From contig NZ_BJUW01000017.1 in NCBI RefSeq assembly GCF_007988825.1, positions 1 through 56,781 on the forward strand: DNA of 56,781 nt, read 5' to 3'. The stretch is from Microbacterium aerolatum. GTDB lineage: Bacteria; Actinomycetota; Actinomycetes; Actinomycetales; Microbacteriaceae. The position numbers and the translations under genes were made by a program. The notes beneath the pieces were generated by a model, which saw only the letters and a program-made list of their open reading frames with translations, did no database searches and had not been told where the DNA came from. Positions 51,903-56,781 of the stretch are shown here, piece by piece; the first letter of the stretch is position 1; every line of letters starts with the position of its first letter.

Positions 51903-54484
51903 TCGCCGTCGCCGTCGCCGTTACCGCCGGCGCACGCGAGCGTCACCGTGCTGCCGGGAGTGGCCTTGCCGCTGGTGGGAACCTGTGCGACGACCTCGTC
52001 GCCGCCCTTGCAGTTCGGCGCGGCGACCTTGAAGCCGGCATCCTCGATCGTCTTCTTCGCCTGTGCGTACTTCTGCCCGACGACGTTCGGAACAGCCGCT
52101 GCCGCAGGCTTGCCTGTGCTCGGCGTGATCGTCACCGTCGTGCCGGTGGCGACTCGTCCGGCGCCGGGATCCTGTTCGGCGATGAGGCCTGCGGCCACAT
52201 CACTGTCGATCGGGGTGGCGACGCTGACCGAGAACCCGGCTTCTTCGAGCGTCCTCGTGGCGTCCTCCACCGACTGGCCGACGACGCTCGGAAGGTCGGC
52301 GAGCACGCGGCGGGTGAGGTTCTGGTCGGGCTTCGGGAACTGGTCACCTCCGCCGAGCAGCTGATTCGCGGCAGCCTGCATGTCGCGCGCGATTCCGTAT
52401 CGGATGTTCTGCAGGAGGTTTCCGTTGGTCCACTGTCCCCAGATGCTCTCGTCGCCCTTGGTGCGTCCGACGAACACCGCGGTGGTGGCCTTGGTGCTGG
52501 ACTCGATCATCATGGTCGAGTAGTCATTGTGCGACCCGGTCTTGCCGATGAGCGGCGTGCCGTCCCACGGGTTGGCGTCCTGGCCCGTGCCACCGCGTTG
52601 CATGACACCCTGCAGCGCGTATGCCGCTGTCGCGGCTACCTCAGGGGTGATGACCTGTGAACACTTCGATTCGGGGACCGGAAGCTCTTCGCCCTCCTGG
52701 TTCACGACCTTGTCGATCGCCTTCGGCTCGCAGTAGGTCCCCTTGTTGGCAACCGTCGCGTATGCTCCGGCCATGTCGAGCGGGGAGATGTACTTGTCGC
52801 CGAGCACGTTGAAGGCGTAGTTCTCGTCGGTGGTGCTGCCACCCTTGGCCGGGTTGACGCCCATGCGATCGGCGACCTTGTTGATGTCGCAGATGTCCAG
52901 CTTCGAAGCCATCGCGAAGTAACCGGAGTTCAGGGAGTTCCTGGTGAAGACCATCGGAGTCCCGGTGTAGCCGGGATTGTTCGCGAAGTTGCCGACCGTC
53001 TTCGTGTCGAAGGTGTACGTCTCTCCCACGCACTTCGCGGGCATCTTCAGGGTCTGGTTGCGGCCGTTGATCGATTCGTTGACCGAGTGCCCCTTCTCGA
53101 GCCAGTCGATGAGTGTGAAGAGCTTGTAGGCAGATCCGACCGGGAATCCGCCGGATCCGCCGTGGGCCTGATCCGAGGCGTAGACGAGCGACGTGAACGC
53201 CTGGTCGTCCGTCGTCGTCTCCCGGAAGTTCGTGTTCTGCGTCATCGCGAGCACGCGGCCGGTGCTCGGTTCGACGGTGACACCCGCAGCCCCGAAATTC
53301 TGGTTGTCGTAGTTGGCCGGCACGCGCTCGCGCAGCGCGATGATCGACGGCTCCTGCACACGCATGTCGAGTGTCGTGTAGATGTCCAGACCATCGCGGT
53401 ACAGCGCCTTGGTGCGCTCTGGACCGGAGTCGCCGAAGGCGGGATCGCTCAACACGATCGTCTTCACGTACTGGCAGAAATAGGCGTTGTTGCCCGCTGC
53501 CGCACAACCCTGCGACGGCGGCTTGATGTCCGGCACGATCGGTGAGGCATCCGCCTCGTCGTACTGCGCCTGCGTGATCTTTCCATCAGCCAGCATGCGG
53601 CCGAGCACGTAGTGGCGGCGGTCAAGCGTGAGCTTGTAGCCGTCGGCCTCCGAGTTGACGGCGTTACCGTCGCTGTCGGTGGTCGTGCCGCCCTTCATGT
53701 CGATGCGGTACGTGTTCGGGTTCTGCACGATGCCCGCGAGGGTCGCGGCCTGCGCCACGGTGAGGTTCGCCGCCGACGTATTGAAGTAGTAGTTCGCCGC
53801 GGCCTCGATGCCGTAGACGGTGCCGCCGAAGCTCGCGATGTTCAGGTAGCCGAGCAGGATCTCGTTCTTCGAGTAGTCCTTCTCGATCTGGATCGCGTAG
53901 CGCATCTCCTGCAGTTTGCGCTCGATGCCGTCGCTGCCGCTGGCGTTCGTGGCATCCAGCCAGCACTGGGCGATCGTGTCGGAGTACCCCTCAGAGCCGG
54001 GCAGCACACCCTGCTCGCACTGTTGCACGAGCACGTTCTTGACGTACTGCTGGCTGATCGTCGATGCACCGCGCGATGAGGTACCGCGGAGGTTGTCGAT
54101 CAGTGCCTTCGCGGTTGCGCCGATGTTGACACCACCGTGCTCGTAGAAGCTCTTGTCCTCACTCGAGAGGACGGCGTCGTACATGACCGGGTTGATCTGG
54201 TCGAATGTCACCTGCGTGCGGTTCTGGTCGAAGAACGTCGCCATGGCGAACGGTTTGCCGTCCTTGCCTGTGCCGTAGAACGTGCTCGGCTCCATGGGTG
54301 CGTCGATCTCGAGGTACGACGGCAGCTTTTCGAACAGGTCCAGAGCCTGGGAACCGGCGGCGCCCGCGACGGCGAGTGCGGGGGTGACCGTCGCGGTCAC
54401 GAGGATGCCGGCGACAGCGCTGAGCCCGACCAGGCCGAGGAGGCCGCCGAGCACACCTTTAGCCGTGCGATTCTTCTGAGGCAT
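51899..54484 (-). CDS. Class A penicillin-binding protein with PASTA domains
   Basis: An 861-residue bifunctional peptidoglycan synthase. A short cytoplasmic start and one helix (GLVGLSAVAGILVTATVTPA) precede the GT51 glycosyltransferase domain (about 75-260), with SSEDKSFYEHGGVN and RGASTISQQYVKNVL. The transpeptidase domain has the nucleophile in VGSAYKLFT (SxxK, about residue 450), SLNSGYFAM (SxN-like) and GKTGSHNDYS (about 645). Two PASTA repeats (about 706-775 and 780-850) precede a Gly-Asp tail. PASTA modules bind muropeptides or beta-lactams. TACGAT lies 7 nt before the ATG, so the message may be leaderless. Confidence 0.94.
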   Translation of the reverse strand: MPQKNRTAKGVLGGLLGLVGLSAVAGILVTATVTPALAVAGAAGSQALDLFEKLPSYLEIDAPMEPSTFYGTGKDGKPFAMATFFDQNRTQVTFDQINPVMYDAVLSSEDKSFYEHGGVNIGATAKALIDNLRGTSSRGASTISQQYVKNVLVQQCEQGVLPGSEGYSDTIAQCWLDATNASGSDGIERKLQEMRYAIQIEKDYSKNEILLGYLNIASFGGTVYGIEAAANYYFNTSAANLTVAQAATLAGIVQNPNTYRIDMKGGTTTDSDGNAVNSEADGYKLTLDRRHYVLGRMLADGKITQAQYDEADASPIVPDIKPPSQGCAAAGNNAYFCQYVKTIVLSDPAFGDSGPERTKALYRDGLDIYTTLDMRVQEPSIIALRERVPANYDNQNFGAAGVTVEPSTGRVLAMTQNTNFRETTTDDQAFTSLVYASDQAHGGSGGFPVGSAYKLFTLIDWLEKGHSVNESINGRNQTLKMPAKCVGETYTFDTKTVGNFANNPGYTGTPMVFTRNSLNSGYFAMASKLDICDINKVADRMGVNPAKGGSTTDENYAFNVLGDKYISPLDMAGAYATVANKGTYCEPKAIDKVVNQEGEELPVPESKCSQVITPEVAATAAYALQGVMQRGGTGQDANPWDGTPLIGKTGSHNDYSTMMIESSTKATTAVFVGRTKGDESIWGQWTNGNLLQNIRYGIARDMQAAANQLLGGGDQFPKPDQNLTRRVLADLPSVVGQSVEDATRTLEEAGFSVSVATPIDSDVAAGLIAEQDPGAGRVATGTTVTITPSTGKPAAAAVPNVVGQKYAQAKKTIEDAGFKVAAPNCKGGDEVVAQVPTSGKATPGSTVTLACAGGNGDGDGD

Positions 54485-54491
54485 ACGCTAG

Positions 54492-54497
54492 ATCGTA
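54492..54497 (-). promoter_or_regulatory. -10 element (TACGAT) for the PBP gene
   Basis: TACGAT on the minus strand lies 7 nt before the ATG, the one case with a 7-nt gap. Confidence 0.5.
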
Positions 54498-54578
54498 GGG
54501 GACTTCCCTGAATAATCGCCTCTGACGCTCGGCCCGGCCGACCACGTCATCGTCCACCACACAACCTGCAGGAGTGCC

Positions 54579-54812
54579 ATGACCACGTGGGAGTATCTGA
54601 CAACCCCGCTGCTGATCCACAACACCGCCGCGATCCTCAACAACTGGGGAAAGCAGGGGTGGGAGCTCGTCCAGGTCGTCCAGGGCCCCGAGGGCGGCCT
54701 GGTCGCCTACTTCAAGCGTCCTGTCTCGGACGACGCATCCGCGGCGTCCAACAGCGCCGGACTCGCCGCCGCGGCTGAGGCTTCGCGCCAGTTCGACGGG
54801 GGCGCCGCATGA
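54579..54812 (+). CDS. DUF4177-like small protein
   Basis: A 77-residue protein starting TTWEYLTTPLLIHNTAAILN, then NWGKQGWELVQVVQG and GLVAYFKRP. This matches the short DUF4177 pattern (WEY near the start, GWELV in the middle, FKRP at the end). A 20-residue Ala/Ser-rich tail follows. Its function is unknown. GCAGGAG precedes the ATG. It overlaps the RidA gene by ATGA and is divergent from the PBP gene. Confidence 0.8.
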   Translation: MTTWEYLTTPLLIHNTAAILNNWGKQGWELVQVVQGPEGGLVAYFKRPVSDDASAASNSAGLAAAAEASRQFDGGAA

Positions 54813-55267
54813 GCATCACCACCCGTCTCGCCGAGCTTGGTATCGAGCTTCCCGAGGTCGCAGCTCCCGTCGCCGCATACGTCCCTGCGGTCGTGCACGG
54901 CGAGCTTGTCTACACGTCGGGTCAGCTTCCCTTCGCATCCGGTTCCCTCCCGGCGACCGGCAAGGTCGGCGCCGAGGTCACGGCCGAGGATGCCAAGGGC
55001 TACGCCCGCACGTGCGCACTGAACGCGCTCGCGGCCGCGGCGTCCGCCGCGGGCGGTGTCGAGAAGATCGGCGGCGTGATGCGCGTCGGCGGCTTCGTGG
55101 CATCCGATCCTTCGTTCACCGGCCAGCCCGGCGTCATCAACGGCGCCAGCGAAGTGCTGGGCGAGATCTTCGGGGATGCCGGGCAGCATGCCCGCGCGGC
55201 CGTCGGCGTCACGGTGCTGCCGCTGGACAGCCCCGTCGAGGTCGAGGTGACCTTCGTCCTCGTCTAG
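54809..55267 (+). CDS. RidA family protein (reactive imine deaminase)
   Basis: A 152-residue YjgF/YER057c/UK114-type protein. It shows VVHGELVYTSGQLPFASGSL, NALAAAASAAGGVEKIGGVM, and the catalytic-arginine strand ending HARAAVGVTVLPLDSPVEVE. RidA enzymes hydrolyse imines and enamines made by PLP enzymes. The arginine and the VEVE strand are present, so it may be active. It is coupled to the DUF4177 gene and followed by a strong terminator. Confidence 0.88.
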   Translation: MSITTRLAELGIELPEVAAPVAAYVPAVVHGELVYTSGQLPFASGSLPATGKVGAEVTAEDAKGYARTCALNALAAAASAAGGVEKIGGVMRVGGFVASDPSFTGQPGVINGASEVLGEIFGDAGQHARAAVGVTVLPLDSPVEVEVTFVLV

Positions 55268-55280
55268 CCCGGTCCGCGCA

Positions 55281-55325
55281 GCAACGGAGGCCGCCCGCGC
55301 CCATGGCGCCGGCGGCCTCCGTTGC
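55281..55325. terminator. Bidirectional terminator after RidA
   Basis: GCAACGGAGGCCGCC (55281-55295) pairs perfectly with GGCGGCCTCCGTTGC (55311-55325), a 15-bp stem. It lies between two convergent genes. Confidence 0.8.
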
Positions 55326-55334
55326 TGTTCGAGG

Positions 55335-56781
55335 TCAGACGTGCACGTGGCGCCGCGCCCGGAGAGACGGGACGATCAGCGCCCCGGCTCCGAGCGCGAG
55401 CAGTGCCGCGCCCACCCAGGGAGCCGCAGTCGACTCGGCGCCGGTCGCGGCCAGTTCACCGCGCTGCACGCTCACCGCGGCGACCACGGTGAGGCCGATG
55501 TCGTCGAAGCTGATGATGAGGTGGTGCTCGCCGTCCGCGACGCCGGCGAGGTCGAAGCGACCGGTGATGGCTCCGCTGTCCCACTGGACGGTGCCGATCG
55601 AGACCGGCGTCGATCGCATGTTGCCGATGATCGACGACCGCGAGTCCTGCATCTTCTTGACGAAGTCGGTCATCATGTCGAAGGCTTCATTGCGCTTGTT
55701 CGACAGGCTGGCCAGCCGCAGCATGTCCATCTGCTGAGTGTTCGTGACGGAGTCGAGTTCGATGCGTAACGATGCGACGAGCGAAGCGGCGGCCGTTCTC
55801 GCCTCGGGGGAATCCGAAGTCGCCGAAAGGAGATCGTGCGACTCCACCGCCGCGCCTGCGGCCGTGACCGCAACGGCCAGCGATCCATCGGCCGGAGCAG
55901 CGACGTATGCGCGGAGGGCCGAGATGGCCGTGTTGAGTGTGGCGACGCGGGCGTTGCGCTTCTGCACATCCGTGAGCTGCGAAGACAGCTGCTGGTCGAG
56001 CAGCTGAGCGCGCCCATCCTGGACGGCGAGCAGAGCTCCTTCGAGATCGAACGCGGTGAGCGAGATCTGGTTCACGGTCAGCCCCGGTATGCCGGCGACG
56101 ACCGGCGACAGCAACCGGGATGCGGCGGCCGCCTGGTCCGGCGTCGGCTGCTGTGCGAGGCCGAGCGCCTGGCCCGAGGCGTTGAGAAGGGGGACTGCGC
56201 TGTTCGGCGTGCCTGCCGCGGTCGCGAGCAGAGTTGCGAGCTCGGATTCCGATATGCCGCTGAACACGTCAGTGAGGCCAGTGTCATCGGGGCGCTGGTG
56301 GAACGCGATGTAGGGCTGCTGAACCGGGTCGAGGGAGGGTGCAGTCGGAGTCGGAGTCGGAGTCGGAGTCGGAGTCGGAGTCGGGGTCGGGGACGGCGTC
56401 GACGGCGAGGGAGCCGGGGACGGAATCGGTGTCGGCGTCGGTGAGGGTGTCGGTGTCGGCGTCGCGCTGTCCGAGGTGAGCGCGAACGACCGGGTCACAT
56501 CGACGATGCTGGGGCTTTCGACGCCGCGGGGAAGGGCGAAGGCGGGGTTGGTCGACGGCTGCGCATCCGCGAGCGTGAAGCCCGTGGCGGGCTCGAGGGA
56601 GATGCTGTAATCGTCGGTGGATGTCGTCGGTAGGGCGCCGGAGGTGAAAGTGCCGTCGGCGGCGACGGCGATGCGCTGCACAGCCGTGCCGCCGCTGAGA
56701 ATGGTGATGCTCGAGCCGGAGAGGTCTGAGACGGGTGCCGCATCCGTCGTCGCCGTCACCGATCCGCTGATGGCGCCAAAC
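55335..56781 (-). CDS. LAxTG-anchored surface protein, 5' end outside the window
   Basis: The frame is open to the window edge, so the gene is partial; at least 480 C-terminal residues are present. The visible order is a small beta-rich domain (SGSSITILSGGTAVQRIAVA, then ISLEPATGFTLADAQP) resembling carboxypeptidase-regulatory or SdrD-type repeats. A long Pro-Thr-Ser spacer encoded by 6-bp repeats comes next, then a helical region with alternating hydrophobics, a beta domain, and the sorting signal LAATG with a hydrophobic helix and RARRHVHV tail. LAxTG is the motif used by class E sortases of high-GC actinobacteria. No domain gives a function; adhesion or wall structure is possible. Confidence 0.75.
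   Translation of the reverse strand, partial: FGAISGSVTATTDAAPVSDLSGSSITILSGGTAVQRIAVAADGTFTSGALPTTSTDDYSISLEPATGFTLADAQPSTNPAFALPRGVESPSIVDVTRSFALTSDSATPTPTPSPTPTPIPSPAPSPSTPSPTPTPTPTPTPTPTPTAPSLDPVQQPYIAFHQRPDDTGLTDVFSGISESELATLLATAAGTPNSAVPLLNASGQALGLAQQPTPDQAAAASRLLSPVVAGIPGLTVNQISLTAFDLEGALLAVQDGRAQLLDQQLSSQLTDVQKRNARVATLNTAISALRAYVAAPADGSLAVAVTAAGAAVESHDLLSATSDSPEARTAAASLVASLRIELDSVTNTQQMDMLRLASLSNKRNEAFDMMTDFVKKMQDSRSSIIGNMRSTPVSIGTVQWDSGAITGRFDLAGVADGEHHLIISFDDIGLTVVAAVSVQRGELAATGAESTAAPWVGAALLALGAGALIVPSLRARRHVHV
56344..56399. repeat. 6-bp tandem repeat (GGAGTC/GGGGTC) encoding the Pro-Thr spacer
   Basis: Nine imperfect hexamers on the + strand encode alternating Thr-Pro on the minus strand. 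Unit gain or loss keeps the frame, so spacer length can vary by slippage. Confidence 0.85.

Noticed and set aside
56344..56399. Short regular repeats that might suggest a CRISPR array
   Set aside because: The units are contiguous 6-bp repeats without spacers and encode a Thr-Pro stretch.

Overview
This window is high-GC actinobacterial chromosome, most likely Microbacteriaceae and closest in style to Microbacterium. The signs are GC-rich codon use with many GTG starts, an lysE/lysG pair, an actinobacterial L10 leader upstream of rplJ-rplL, lysC with an internal start for a beta subunit, a class E-type (LAxTG) sorting signal, and very frequent GGATGC/GCATCC hexamers. Most of it is core or metabolic genome. 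There is no phage, transposase, integrase or CRISPR array. The novelty lies mainly in non-coding signals and dispersed repeats.

Layout: 1-2.3 kb holds a polar amino acid ABC importer. 2.4-3.9 kb holds a divergent LysE-type exporter and its LysR regulator. 3.9-6.1 kb holds a 14-TM drug exporter and its MarR regulator. 6.3-10.2 kb holds a YqaJ-type nuclease, zwf and a GH15 glucoamylase/trehalase-like enzyme. 10.2-11.4 kb holds the L10 leader, rplJ and rplL. 11.5-16.3 kb holds a LacI regulator and an alpha-glucoside-type ABC importer without its own ATPase. 16.3-18.9 kb holds cbs and metB (transsulfuration). 19-20.3 kb holds a PAP2 phosphatase and a GNAT protein, followed by tRNA-Ser(GGA). 20.5-24.1 kb holds an LCP protein, trhO and two lipoproteins. 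24.1-28.4 kb holds the moxR-DUF58-transglutaminase operon. SRP RNA lies at 28.6 kb, followed by a rhomboid-like protein and a lysozyme-like protein. 29.9-36.6 kb holds pta-ackA and a beta-phosphoglucomutase-like/GH65 phosphorylase pair. 36.6-40.5 kb holds dnaX-recR and a DMT transporter. 40.5-42.9 kb holds a DUF2871 membrane protein and a NarL-type two-component pair. 42.9-45.4 kb holds lysC-asd. 45.6-49.9 kb holds mqo, tdk and lldR-lldD. 50-55.3 kb holds a PMM-like HAD phosphatase, tRNA-Pro(CGG), a metallophosphoesterase, a PASTA-containing class A PBP, DUF4177 and RidA. The window ends inside a large LAxTG-anchored surface protein.

The genes suggest a heterotroph taking up alpha-glucosides and splitting them by hydrolysis (GH15) or phosphorolysis (GH65 plus the mutase). 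Carbon then runs through glucose-6-phosphate (zwf), acetate overflow (pta-ackA), lactate oxidation (lldD) and a quinone-linked malate step (mqo). Amino-acid traffic (ABC importer, LysE, lysC-asd, cbs-metB) and envelope building (PBP, LCP, transglutaminase, lysozyme-like, rhomboid-like, sortase substrate) are the other themes.

The strongest non-obvious signals are: (1) about 14 genes whose -10 hexamer sits 6-7 nt before the start codon, implying leaderless mRNAs; (2) a frame-independent excess of GGATGC/GCATCC that appears to pull in otherwise rare GAT and GCA codons; (3) two copies of a 67-bp hairpin element; (4) two further small dispersed repeat families, one inside the dnaX linker and one forming the first codons of a permease gene; (5) regulator/operator arrangements whose promoter and palindrome geometry can be read directly (lldR, lacI, marR, lysG).
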